DNA of 64,000 bases, taken from NCBI RefSeq assembly GCF_001613265.1, contig NZ_BDCA01000010.1, forward strand, positions 62,001 through 126,000, written 5' to 3'. How positions within the stretch are numbered: the stretch's first letter is position 1; each line of letters opens with the position of its first letter. Both the position numbers and the translations under genes were made by a program. The notes below the pieces were generated by a model. That model was not told the DNA's origin. It searched no databases and saw only the letters and a list, made by a program, of their open reading frames with translations. Shown one piece after another: positions 44,381 through 52,902 of the stretch. The DNA comes from Nocardia vermiculata NBRC 100427 (lineage in GTDB: Bacteria > Actinomycetota > Actinomycetes > Mycobacteriales > Mycobacteriaceae).

Positions 44381-46450
44381 TTGAACGCGAATCAGGAGTA
44401 CCGACCCACCTACCAGACGAGTCTGGTCGACCCTTCGGACTTCTGGCGCCACGCGGCCGAGGCGATCAGCTGGGATGTAGCTCCCACTGAGATTCTCGAC
44501 ACCGCGGCACGTCCGGCGGCTCGGTGGTTCCCCGATGCTCGCCTCAACACCTCCTACAACGCTCTCGATCGCCATGTGCGTGATCTCACAACGGATTCCG
44601 GCTCGCCGGGTGACGATACCGGAGCCGATCGCGAACCGTTCATCGCGGACAGAACCGGCGGCCGCGCACATCAGCCCGCCCTAATATACGACTCCGCTAT
44701 GACGGGCTCGACGCGCGTCCTCACCTATGCCGAACTCCTTGCCGAAGTGGCGCAGTTCGCGGGTGCGATGCTGCGCCTGGGGGTGCGCACCGGGGACCGC
44801 GTCGTGATCTACATGCCGATGATCCCCGAGGCCGTCGTCGCCATGCTGGCGTGCGCCCGGATCGGCGCCGTGCACTCGGTGGTCTTCGGCGGATTCGCCG
44901 CGCACGAACTGGCCGCGCGCATCGACGACGCCGAACCGGTGCTCATCGTCACCGCCTCCGGCGGGCTCGAGCCGAACAAGCGGATCGAGTACCCGCCGAT
45001 CGTGCTGCAGGCGCTGGATCAGGTGCACACCACTGCCGTTCGGCATGTGGTCGTCAAACAGCGCGACGGTTTCGCGACGATCCCGTTCGCCGCCCCGCAA
45101 CCGGCAACCGGAACGTTGCCGGATTCCGCCGCGACCGTCGTCGCGCGCTGGCTGGACTGGGAGGACATGGTTCGCGACGCCGAGCCCGCCGCCCCCGTTC
45201 CGGTCGCCGCGACCGACCCGCTCTATATCCTCTACACCTCCGGTACCACCGGTAAGCCGAAGGGCGTGGTCCGCGACAACGGCGGCCATGCCGTCGCGCT
45301 GGCCTGGTCGATGCGCAATATCTACGACGTATCCCCCGGTCAGACCATGCTGACCACCTCCGATATCGGCTGGGTGGTCGGACACTCCTATATCGTCTAC
45401 GCCCCACTGCTGGTCGGCGCGACCACGGTGATGTACGAGGGCAAGCCGATCGGAACCCCGGATTCGGGCACCTTCTGGCGACTGGTCGAGCAGTACCACG
45501 TGGACGTGATGTTCACCGCTCCCACCGCATTGCGGGCGATTCGCCGGGCCGACCCCGAGGCCGCGCTGGCCCGCCGGCACGATCTGTCCTCGTTGCGTGC
45601 GCTGTTCTGCGCGGGTGAACGCCTCGACCCGGCCACCTACGAGTGGACCAGAGAAACCGTGCTGGCCGATCGCCCGGATTGTCCGGTCGTCGATCACTGG
45701 TGGCAGACCGAAACCGGTTGGCCGGTCTGCGCGAATCCCCTGGGCCTGCAGGAATTGCCGGTGAAGCCGGGGTCGGCAGCCGTTCCGGTGCCCGGCTACC
45801 GGCTCCGAGTCCTCGACTACGAGGGCGATGCGGTGCCGACGGGTTCGGAGGGCAATATCGTGATCGGCCTGCCGCTGCCGCCGGGATCACTCACCGGGCT
45901 GTGGCGCGACGACGCACGGTTCGAGCGGTCGTATCTGTCGACGTATCCCGGCCACTATCTGACCGGCGACTCGGGCTACTTCGACGACGACGGCTACCTG
46001 TTCATCCTCGGGCGCAGCGACGATGTGATCAACATGGCGGGACACCGGCTCTCGGCCGGCGGTATAGAAGCGGTGGTCTCACACCATCCCAGCGTCGCCG
46101 AGACGGCCGTGATCGGCGTCGCCGACGAGCTCAAGGGTCAGCGTCCGATCGCCTACGTGGTGCTCAAGACCGGCGTCGACACCGAACTGGCCCAGCTGCG
46201 CACCGAACTGACCGCGCTGGTCCGCGAACAGATCGGCGCCATCGCAACCTTGCACGATGTCACGGTGGTGCGGGCACTGCCCAAGACCAGATCCGGAAAG
46301 ATCCTGCGACGCACCATCCGCCAGATCGCCTCCGGTGAGAGCTGGGAGATGCCCGCCACCATCGAGGACCCCTCGGTCCTGATCGCCCTCGAGGATCAGC
46401 TGCTGGCCGGAACCGACCCGACGGCACGCGATACCGAGGTCGGCTCCTGA
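44381..46450 (+). CDS. Acyl-CoA synthetase of the acetate/propionate-CoA ligase family (PrpE/Acs-like)
   Basis: 689 residues from a TTG with AGGGAG ahead. The acetyl-CoA-synthetase N-terminal cap (FWRHAAEAISWDV, LNTSYNALDRHV) precedes the AMP-binding core: P-loop YTSGTTGKPKGVVRDNGGHAVALAW, TTSDIGWVVGHSYIVYAPLLVGATTV, WWQTETGWPVCANPLG, and the C-terminal lysine motif PKTRSGKILRRTIR, an acetylation-sensitive Lys. Sequence around FCAGERLDPATYEWTRE resembles propionyl-CoA synthetase PrpE rather than Acs. The enzyme probably makes acetyl- or propionyl-CoA. It diverges from the conservon with the carboxyltransferase at its end. Confidence 0.9.
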   Translation: MNANQEYRPTYQTSLVDPSDFWRHAAEAISWDVAPTEILDTAARPAARWFPDARLNTSYNALDRHVRDLTTDSGSPGDDTGADREPFIADRTGGRAHQPALIYDSAMTGSTRVLTYAELLAEVAQFAGAMLRLGVRTGDRVVIYMPMIPEAVVAMLACARIGAVHSVVFGGFAAHELAARIDDAEPVLIVTASGGLEPNKRIEYPPIVLQALDQVHTTAVRHVVVKQRDGFATIPFAAPQPATGTLPDSAATVVARWLDWEDMVRDAEPAAPVPVAATDPLYILYTSGTTGKPKGVVRDNGGHAVALAWSMRNIYDVSPGQTMLTTSDIGWVVGHSYIVYAPLLVGATTVMYEGKPIGTPDSGTFWRLVEQYHVDVMFTAPTALRAIRRADPEAALARRHDLSSLRALFCAGERLDPATYEWTRETVLADRPDCPVVDHWWQTETGWPVCANPLGLQELPVKPGSAAVPVPGYRLRVLDYEGDAVPTGSEGNIVIGLPLPPGSLTGLWRDDARFERSYLSTYPGHYLTGDSGYFDDDGYLFILGRSDDVINMAGHRLSAGGIEAVVSHHPSVAETAVIGVADELKGQRPIAYVVLKTGVDTELAQLRTELTALVREQIGAIATLHDVTVVRALPKTRSGKILRRTIRQIASGESWEMPATIEDPSVLIALEDQLLAGTDPTARDTEVGS

Positions 46451-46559
46451 CCACCCCATGTGATGTGGCACTCATGGTGTTCTCAGAAACGGTTCATCGG
46501 AGCCCCAGATTCGGTAGATAGCGTGCCGGGAACGTAGCTACCGAGCACAGGAGAGAAAT

Positions 46560-46952
46560 ATGCGCATTCGCCCGAGGACCCGCGCCGTTGCCGCAACCAC
46601 GCTCACCGCGGCGGGCCTCGCCGCCGGAGCTGCCCTGCTGGTGCCCGCCACGGCATCCGCCGAACCGACCGAATTGTTTGCCCCACTGCTGAATTCGAGC
46701 TGCAGTTTCGAACAGATCGATGCCGCACTGCACACCGAGAATGCGCAGCTCGCCGGGATCCTGGACGCCAATCCGGACAAGAAGGCCGAACTGAAGGCGA
46801 AATTCGATCAGCCGGTGCAAAAGCGGCAGGCCGAATTCCAGCAGTACCTGGCCGAGCACCCGGACCAAGCTCAGCAGGCACAGAACGACCCGCGCGCCGC
46901 GGGAATCAGCGACACCGTCCAGAAAGTGGCCGACACCTGCCACAACTACTGA
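46560..46952 (+). CDS. Exported hemophore-related (Rv0203-like) protein
   Basis: 130 residues. A twin-basic N-terminus and hydrophobic core with ASA cleavage at about residue 34 form the signal peptide. The mature part (about 95 residues) has two Cys, in NSSCSFEQIDAALHTENAQLAGILDANPDKKAEL and ADTCHNY, and an all-helical region rich in Gln, the pattern of the mycobacterial hemophore-related family that binds heme extracellularly. Heme-binding residues cannot be fixed by eye. AGGAGA lies ahead of the ATG. It lies 53 bp before the PrrA gene and is probably separately transcribed. Confidence 0.75.
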   Translation: MRIRPRTRAVAATTLTAAGLAAGAALLVPATASAEPTELFAPLLNSSCSFEQIDAALHTENAQLAGILDANPDKKAELKAKFDQPVQKRQAEFQQYLAEHPDQAQQAQNDPRAAGISDTVQKVADTCHNY

Positions 46953-47004
46953 CGCCGCAGTCGGAGCCCGCCCGCGGAGTGCATAGCTAATTACACTGCA
47001 CACC

Positions 47005-47709
47005 GTGACGAGCAGCGAGAATCCGACGGTGCTGGTGGTCGACGACGACGAGGACGTGCTGTCGTCGGTCGAACGCGGTTTGCGGCTGTCCGGTTTTCGG
47101 GTGGTGATCGCCCGGGACGGGGCAGCCGCGCTGCGCAGTGTCGCCGACGAGGCACCGGATGCGATCGTGCTCGATATGAACATGCCGGTCCTCGACGGTG
47201 CGGGCGTGGTGACGGCATTACGGGCGATGGGCAACGAGATACCGATCTGCGTCCTCTCGGCCCGCAGTTCGGTCGACGAGCGGATCGCCGGGCTGGAATC
47301 GGGCGCCGACGACTATCTGGTGAAGCCCTTCGTCCTCAAGGAATTGGTCGCCCGGATCCGGGCGCTACTGCGCAGACGCACCGATAATGCCCCGGCGGCG
47401 GCACCGGGGTCGATTACCGTGGGACCCCTGCACATCGATGTCGCGGGATATCGCGCCCTCCTGCACGGCAACGAAATCGAGTTGACCAAAAGGGAATTCG
47501 AATTGCTCTGCACACTCGCCCGCAACGCGGGAGTGGTGCTGAGCCGGGAGCGACTACTGGAGCTGGTGTGGGGTTACGACTTCGCCGCGGACACCAATGT
47601 GGTGGACGTATTCGTCGGCTACCTGCGCCGCAAGCTGGAAAGCGACGGCACGCCACGGCTGCTGCACACCATTCGCGGCGTCGGCTTCGTGCTGCGAGCG
47701 CCCAAATGA
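47005..47709 (+). CDS. prrA: Response regulator PrrA (OmpR family)
   Basis: 234 residues. The receiver domain has the acidic pocket VVDDDED, phosphorylation site Asp57 in [12 protein letters not shown], Ser/Thr in VLSARSS and Lys107 in DDYLVKPF. The DNA-binding winged helix follows a short Ala/Pro linker ([66 protein letters not shown]). GTG start with no clear ribosome-binding site, possibly leaderless. It is followed by its kinase 88 bp later. PrrAB is an essential two-component system in M. tuberculosis, linked to early intracellular growth and nitrogen-limitation responses. Confidence 0.93.
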   Translation: MTSSENPTVLVVDDDEDVLSSVERGLRLSGFRVVIARDGAAALRSVADEAPDAIVLDMNMPVLDGAGVVTALRAMGNEIPICVLSARSSVDERIAGLESGADDYLVKPFVLKELVARIRALLRRRTDNAPAAAPGSITVGPLHIDVAGYRALLHGNEIELTKREFELLCTLARNAGVVLSRERLLELVWGYDFAADTNVVDVFVGYLRRKLESDGTPRLLHTIRGVGFVLRAPK

Positions 47710-47797
47710 GCGCGGTGCCGACAGTGATGAGCGGTGTGCGGACCGGGACGTGCACAGTGCCGAAAGCATCGCAACGGCCGGTGACCGGAAGGCCGGG

Positions 47798-49192
47798 ATG
47801 ACGGAGCCGCACCCGCGCCGACGGCGGCAGATCCCCGGCTTGCGCCGGTCCTACTCGCTGCGCACCAGAGTGGCGGGGGCCGCGGCACTCGGCGCGATCA
47901 TCATCACCGCGGTGCTGAGCTGGGTGTCCGTGGTCGCACTCGGCCGCAACAGTCTCGCGCAGGCCGACCAGGAACTCACCATCGCTTCGCGCATCGTGCT
48001 GATGCAGCCGATCGTCGCCGTGGGCGTGCTGTCACTGGTGAGTCCCAACAAGGAGATGGCGGTGACCGTCCGCGACGACGGCAGGGTGATCGCCTCGACC
48101 AGTCTCGAACTGCCCGCGCAGGATCCGGGAACACACACCGTCACCTTGGAGGACACCCCGTACCGGGTGCTCACCACCACCGAGAATCAGCCCGGCGGGC
48201 GCACCGTGTCGATGGCGATTCCGCTGACCGACGCCTATCACACCATGTCCGAACAGCGGCGGTGGGTGTTGTTCGCCGCCGGGGTCGCGGTGGCCGCCGC
48301 GGCGGGGCTGGGCTGGCTGTTCGGCGGTAGTGCGGTCCGGCCGATCCGCGACCTGACCCGACAGGTCGGTGCACGCAGCGGTACCGGCAAGCCCGAGGCC
48401 CGGGTGGACGGTTCGGGCGTGTGGGAGGCGGAAAAACTCGGCGACGCCGTGAATTCACTGCTGGAGCGGGTGCATCACGCCCAGGCCGAGACGGCGGCCG
48501 CCCTCGAGACGGCCCGCGATTTCGCCGCCGTGTCGGCACACGAACTGCGCACGCCGCTCACCGCGATGCGCACCGACCTCGAGGTGCTGCGCACCCTCGA
48601 CCTGGACGAGGCGCAACGCGCGGAAATCCTCGACGACCTGCATCGCAGCCAGGGGCGAGTGGAGACCACACTGGCCGCTCTGGAACGGCTCGCCGCCGGT
48701 GAGCTGACCGACGAACGCGACCATGTCGAAACCGATGTGGCCGATCTGGTCGACCACGCCGCGCACGATGCGATGCGGCATTTCCCGGAACTGACCGTCC
48801 GCGTCGACACCGATCCGGAACTCGTCACCCGTGGTCTCCCGGCCGGCCTGCGGTTGGCCGTCGACAACGCACTGACCAACTCCGCACGTCACGGCGGCGC
48901 CACTCGAGCGCTGGTGTCCGCGCATCGGCAGGCCGGTGGATGGATCGTGATCTCCGTGGACGACGACGGCGCGGGAATTCCGGCGGCCGAACGGCAGAGC
49001 GTGTTCGACCGCTTCATTCGCGGTGCCGGTGCCACCAAGGGCGGTTCCGGGCTGGGGCTGGCGCTGGTGGCACAGCAGGCCCAATTGCACGGTGGTCGCG
49101 CTTATTTCGACGACGGCACCCTGGGCGGGGTACGCCTGGTACTGGAGCTGCCGGACCGTCCGATGCCGGCCCCCAACTCACCACGGGCATAG
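47798..49192 (+). CDS. prrB: Sensor histidine kinase PrrB
   Basis: 464 residues. TM1 (about 27-48) and TM2 (about 156-178) flank a small extracytoplasmic sensor domain of about 105 residues; HAMP follows. The dimerisation domain carries the phosphoacceptor His248 in AVSAHELRTPLTAM, and the ATPase domain has N box VDNALTNSARHGG, G1 DDDGAGIP and G2 GGSGLGLALVAQQAQLHGG. It phosphorylates PrrA, encoded just upstream. The ATG at 47798 is used; it begins 88 bp after the PrrA stop. The gene after it encodes a YhgE-like exported protein of the same strand. Confidence 0.93.
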   Translation: MTEPHPRRRRQIPGLRRSYSLRTRVAGAAALGAIIITAVLSWVSVVALGRNSLAQADQELTIASRIVLMQPIVAVGVLSLVSPNKEMAVTVRDDGRVIASTSLELPAQDPGTHTVTLEDTPYRVLTTTENQPGGRTVSMAIPLTDAYHTMSEQRRWVLFAAGVAVAAAAGLGWLFGGSAVRPIRDLTRQVGARSGTGKPEARVDGSGVWEAEKLGDAVNSLLERVHHAQAETAAALETARDFAAVSAHELRTPLTAMRTDLEVLRTLDLDEAQRAEILDDLHRSQGRVETTLAALERLAAGELTDERDHVETDVADLVDHAAHDAMRHFPELTVRVDTDPELVTRGLPAGLRLAVDNALTNSARHGGATRALVSAHRQAGGWIVISVDDDGAGIPAAERQSVFDRFIRGAGATKGGSGLGLALVAQQAQLHGGRAYFDDGTLGGVRLVLELPDRPMPAPNSPRA

Positions 49193-49262
49193 GCGCAAGC
49201 CCTCACAGTCCCTTCAGATCTCCGCCAGTCGCGGCACATTCACCGTCGCTACCTTGGGGTTC

Positions 49263-50426
49263 GTGGCAAACAGCAGCTTTCGGTGGATCACGTTCGTAGC
49301 AGCAGGTCTGGTGGTCGCCGGCACGGTGGCGGGCGGGGTGATCGCCACGCACGATCGCGGTGCCCCCGACGACATCGCAATCGTCAACTCCGACACCGGT
49401 CCTGTCGGGGCGGCGATCTCCCGATCCTTGACAGAGTCCGACAGTGAAAAGTGGACCGAGGCCGGTCCCGGAGCACAGGCTGCGGACCACGCGGCGGTGA
49501 TTACTCTGCCCGCCGATCTCAGCACCTCACTGACGACGTTCACCTCGGCACGACCGCACCGCGCACAACTCACCGTGGTGACCAACGAGCAGGCCGACAC
49601 CGCCCTGGTCGACGCCGCGGTGACGGAAGTGACGCGGCGTATCTCCGCGGCCGCGGTGGACAACAACCTGGCCGCAGTAGCGCAGGCCCGTGGCTCGATG
49701 CAGCAGGCCGCGTTCACCTCACAACTGCTCGACGCGGGCGTGCGAACCGCGTCCGGCGCCGCCGACCAGTTCGGCGGCGAGGCCCAGCAGATGCTGGATG
49801 TGCTGAATTCCGCTCGGACCGGTGCCGGTGCGCTGACCGCCCGGCTCGGTGAGGTTCATACGGCCCTCGGCCAGGCCGGAACGCAGGCAGACGATCTCGC
49901 CGGAGCCTTCGACGCGACCGGGGTCACCTTGGGTGACATCAGCAGCAGCGCCGCGGCGATGAGCAGCGGTCTCGACCAGGTGCTGCCGGTACTGCGCGCA
50001 CTGCCCGCCGCCGATCCGCGGTTGACCGATGTCATCGGCAAACTCGAGGCCCTGAACACCATCGCGAGCCGGACCACGAGCCAGTTGACGGGGCTGACCC
50101 AACTGACCGGCAGCAGTTCCGGCCCCGATGTCGGACTCGGGACCGTACTGCACGATGCGGCGCACCGCTTGGGCACCGTTCGTTCGGAACTCGATCGGGG
50201 CGCCGCATTGGCCGGCCGGATACCGCAGCTCGCCGACGAGGCAGCCGGCCAATTGCAGACCGCGCTACAGACGGTCGGCAGCGGCGTGACCCAGATGCAG
50301 CTGATCTCGACGAATCTGACCGATCAAACCGGTACAGCCCTCGCCGCACTACCGGCGCACAGTAGCGGAGGACAGTCCGCGCTCGCGACGAATCTGTCGG
50401 ACCCGGTCGACGTGGTCCGGCAGTGA
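49263..50426 (+). CDS. Membrane-anchored YhgE/Pip N-terminal-domain-like protein
   Basis: About 387 residues from a GTG at 49263. One N-terminal transmembrane helix (TFVAAGLVVAGTVAGGVIAT) precedes an extracytoplasmic region whose first part (PDDIAIVNSDTGPVG, ITLPADLSTSLTTFTSARPHRAQLTVVTNEQADTALVDA) resembles the N-terminal domain of YhgE/Pip ABC-2-type membrane proteins; the rest is a long helical, coiled-coil-like region rich in Ala, Leu, Gln and Thr. The usual C-terminal five-helix membrane block of YhgE is missing. No known function; perhaps a scaffold or an ESX-related helper. It starts 70 bp after PrrB, possibly in the same unit. Confidence 0.72.
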   Translation: MANSSFRWITFVAAGLVVAGTVAGGVIATHDRGAPDDIAIVNSDTGPVGAAISRSLTESDSEKWTEAGPGAQAADHAAVITLPADLSTSLTTFTSARPHRAQLTVVTNEQADTALVDAAVTEVTRRISAAAVDNNLAAVAQARGSMQQAAFTSQLLDAGVRTASGAADQFGGEAQQMLDVLNSARTGAGALTARLGEVHTALGQAGTQADDLAGAFDATGVTLGDISSSAAAMSSGLDQVLPVLRALPAADPRLTDVIGKLEALNTIASRTTSQLTGLTQLTGSSSGPDVGLGTVLHDAAHRLGTVRSELDRGAALAGRIPQLADEAAGQLQTALQTVGSGVTQMQLISTNLTDQTGTALAALPAHSSGGQSALATNLSDPVDVVRQ

Positions 50427-50446
50427 TCGCGGCGGTCGACCTCGAA

Positions 50447-50806
50447 TCAGACCACGTTCAGCAGATCGATGACGAAGACGAGAGTCTTGCCCGCCAGCTG
50501 GTGGCCGGTGCCCGCAGGACCGTAGGCCAGCTCCGGGGGCACGGTCAGCTGGCGACGGCCGCCGACCTTCATACCCGGGATTCCCTCCTGCCAACCCTGG
50601 ATCAGGTTGTTCAGCGGGAAGGTGATGGATTCGCCGCGGTTCCAGGACGAATCGAATTCCTCGCCGGTGTCGTACTCGACGCCGACGTAATGCACCTCCA
50701 CGGTGCCGCCGGGCACAGCCTCGGCGCCCTCACCCTCGACGAGATCCTTGACAACGAGCGTGCTGGGCGCGGGGCCGTCCTGGAACTCGATTTCCGGCTT
50801 GGTCAT
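50447..50806 (-). CDS. FKBP-type peptidyl-prolyl isomerase
   Basis: 119 residues, a single cytoplasmic FKBP domain: LVEGEGAEAVPGGTVEVHYVGVEYDTGEEFDSSWNRGE, ITFPLNNLIQGWQEGIPGMKVGGRRQLTVPPELAYG, and FVIDLLNVV. The Asp, Phe, Trp and Tyr residues lining the active site are in place (FDSSWNR, IQGWQEG, AYGP). It catalyses cis-trans isomerisation of Xaa-Pro bonds and may act as a folding helper. Its stop is convergent with the preceding gene and it is monocistronic. Confidence 0.94.
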   Translation of the reverse strand: MTKPEIEFQDGPAPSTLVVKDLVEGEGAEAVPGGTVEVHYVGVEYDTGEEFDSSWNRGESITFPLNNLIQGWQEGIPGMKVGGRRQLTVPPELAYGPAGTGHQLAGKTLVFVIDLLNVV

Positions 50807-50939
50807 GCGTCCTCTTCCCTTGCGATGGGTAAATCGTTCGGTGGATAAACCAATGAAGAATTCACCATAGTGTCACCTCCCAAACCGTGTTCTACGCGAC
50901 AGTTGAATCGCGCCGGGCGATCACGAGGAGGCAGGATAG

Positions 50940-51749
50940 ATGCCTGTGGCCCATGTGATCGATATCGTCGACCCTGGCGACCCGCGGGTCGCCGACTTCC
51001 GCGACCTCAATTCCGCCGATCGCCGACCGGACATCCAGGGTGGGAAAGGCCTGGTCATCGCCGAGGGGGTGGTGGTCGTGCAGCGCATGCTCGCCTCACG
51101 CTTCCGGCCCTTCGCACTCCTGGGAGTGGGCCGCCGGATCGAACAGCTCGGCGTCGATCTGGCCGGAGTGGACGTGCCCTGCTACCGCGTCGGTGCCGAA
51201 GTGATGGCCGAGATCATCGGATTCCATCTCAATCGCGGCATCCTCGCCGCCGCGTACCGCCCGCCGGAGTTCCTGTCGGAGGAGATCCTGCCCACCGCGC
51301 GTACGGTGGCGGTTCTCGAAGGGGTCAACGATCACGAGAACATCGGCTCGATCTTCCGCAATGCCGCCGGGCTCGGCGCCGACGCGGTGCTGTTCGGTGA
51401 TCGCTGCGCCGATCCGCTGTACCGGCGCGCGGTGCGGGTATCGATGGGACATGCGCTGCGAGTGCCGTTCGCCTCGCTGCCCACCTGGCCCGACGGGCTA
51501 CACGAGTTGCGCGAACAAGGTTTCCAGATCATCGCGCTCACCCCGAATCCGGAAGCGATGAACCTGGCGACCGCGATGACCGGCGACCGCGTCGCCCTGC
51601 TGCTCGGCGCGGAGGGGCCCGGCCTGACCGAGGCGGCGATGCGGGCCACCGATATTCGCGCGCGGATTCCGATGACCCCCGGTACCGATTCACTCAATGT
51701 CGCGACGGCGGCAGCGATGGCGTTCTACGAACGGGTGCGCACCTCGTGA
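50940..51749 (+). CDS. TrmH-family (SpoU) RNA 2'-O-methyltransferase (Rv0881-like)
   Basis: 269 residues. SPOUT methyltransferase with the three conserved motifs: motif 1 NDHENIGSIFRNAAGLGADAVLF, motif 2 LLLGAEGPGLTEAAM, and motif 3 IPMTPGTDSLNVATAAAMAFYE, which build the knotted AdoMet site. The N-terminal domain (GLVIAEGVVVVQRMLAS) is the substrate-binding L30e-like fold typical of rRNA 2'-O-ribose methyltransferases. A strong GAGGAGG precedes the ATG. The next gene, DUF2537, overlaps it by GTGA, as in M. tuberculosis (Rv0881-Rv0882). Confidence 0.92.
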   Translation: MPVAHVIDIVDPGDPRVADFRDLNSADRRPDIQGGKGLVIAEGVVVVQRMLASRFRPFALLGVGRRIEQLGVDLAGVDVPCYRVGAEVMAEIIGFHLNRGILAAAYRPPEFLSEEILPTARTVAVLEGVNDHENIGSIFRNAAGLGADAVLFGDRCADPLYRRAVRVSMGHALRVPFASLPTWPDGLHELREQGFQIIALTPNPEAMNLATAMTGDRVALLLGAEGPGLTEAAMRATDIRARIPMTPGTDSLNVATAAAMAFYERVRTS

Positions 51750-52069
51750 CCCGGCCCGGTGATGTGCACGACCCGATGGACCCCACTGCCGCGGCCGGTG
51801 CGCCGGAGCCCACACCGTGGGCGATGGGTCTCACGGTGAGCGCGTTCATCGCCGTACTCACCGGCGCGGCGGTGTATTCGTTCGGAATCGCACTGGCTCA
51901 TGTGCATTGGACGCTCGCGGTCGCGGTGAACGTGATCGCCGCCGGAGGTACCGCACCGACCGCGTGGCGTTGGCGGCATACGCCGGTCACCCGCTGGGTA
52001 CTGGCCGGAATCGGCGTCGGAGTTCTCGTCGGCTGGGTCGTTCTGCTCGTCGGCGCCGCGGTCCGATAG
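51746..52069 (+). CDS. DUF2537 membrane protein (Rv0882-like)
   Basis: About 107 residues from a GTG overlapping the methyltransferase stop. Three hydrophobic segments (MGLTVSAFIAVLTGAAVYSFGIAL, WTLAVAVNVIAAGGTAPTAW, WVLAGIGVGVLVGWVVLLVG) with a short Pro/Ala-rich N-terminus match the DUF2537 family of mycolata integral membrane proteins, of unknown function. Linkage to TrmH and SepH is conserved with M. tuberculosis. Confidence 0.85.
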   Translation: MTRPGDVHDPMDPTAAAGAPEPTPWAMGLTVSAFIAVLTGAAVYSFGIALAHVHWTLAVAVNVIAAGGTAPTAWRWRHTPVTRWVLAGIGVGVLVGWVVLLVGAAVR

Positions 52070-52085
52070 TCCTCGGCCCGCCCGC

Positions 52086-52808
52086 TCAGCACACCCGATC
52101 GCGGTTGCGCAACCAGCCGAACCAGCGCTTCGCCGACAGTGTGGTCCGGGACCGTCCGTGCTCCGGTTTCCGCCCGTCCGCACCGATGGTGAATCCGCAC
52201 ACCGCGATCTCCTCCGGCCGCAGCGCAGTTCCGGAACTTCCGGTGCCGTACCGGAATCCGAGCCATTGCTCATTGGCGGCGTCGGCGAATTCGGGCGGCT
52301 CGAAAGGCAGGATCTGCGGGTCGGGAAAATCGCCGGGCCGTAAACGGACCGGATGTTCCCCTGCCCAGTATCCCCGCTCCCACACGAGCGGCAGTCCCTC
52401 GTCCTCGACGATGTGCACGCGGGTCGCGCTGAACGCGCGGCGCAGTTCCCCGCGCTCCCAGTGCGCGAAAGCGCCCCAGCCGAGCGGCATGTCGTAGGAC
52501 ACGAGATAAGTGTGTTCGGAGGCCAGGGGGCGAACGAGTAGTTCGGGCAGCTGGGTCGGGTGGCTCCGGGACGCATCCACCGTGCAGATCACCGTGACCC
52601 CGGGAAAACAGCCGATGTACAGCGACCCCGGGTCCGGCCCGGACCACTGCCCCAACGTGCCGGAGTGCACCGGCGTCACCGCGACACCGGGATTGAGCTG
52701 TTCGGCGAGGGCGAGGGCGGCCTCGGGGTCCGGATCCGGATGGGCACGCAGCACGGCGGCGGGATCCGGTTCGTCGACATACCAGATCGACGAGGCTGTG
52801 GACGGCAC
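52086..52808 (-). CDS. DUF6928-like protein
   Basis: 240 residues from a GTG at 52808 with GGGAGG ahead. The sequence (YVDEPDPAAVLRAHPD, LYIGCFPGVTVICTVD, YDMPLGWGAFAHWERGELRRAF, YWAGEHP, LPFEPPEFADAANEQWLGFRYG) matches actinobacterial soluble proteins called DUF6928, of unknown function, often present singly in Nocardia. The tail (GRKPEHGRSRTTLSAKRWFGWLRNRDR) is Arg/Lys-rich. It lies between DUF2537 and SepH with no M. tuberculosis counterpart known to me. Confidence 0.72.
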   Translation of the reverse strand: MPSTASSIWYVDEPDPAAVLRAHPDPDPEAALALAEQLNPGVAVTPVHSGTLGQWSGPDPGSLYIGCFPGVTVICTVDASRSHPTQLPELLVRPLASEHTYLVSYDMPLGWGAFAHWERGELRRAFSATRVHIVEDEGLPLVWERGYWAGEHPVRLRPGDFPDPQILPFEPPEFADAANEQWLGFRYGTGSSGTALRPEEIAVCGFTIGADGRKPEHGRSRTTLSAKRWFGWLRNRDRVC

Positions 52809-52902
52809 CTGCGACACCTCCCGAGTTCGAACGGGTACTGGTGATGAATCGCACAATCGCCGCGGCCTGCCCGTCGACTTCCGGACGCGCCGCCTTCCGG
52901 GA

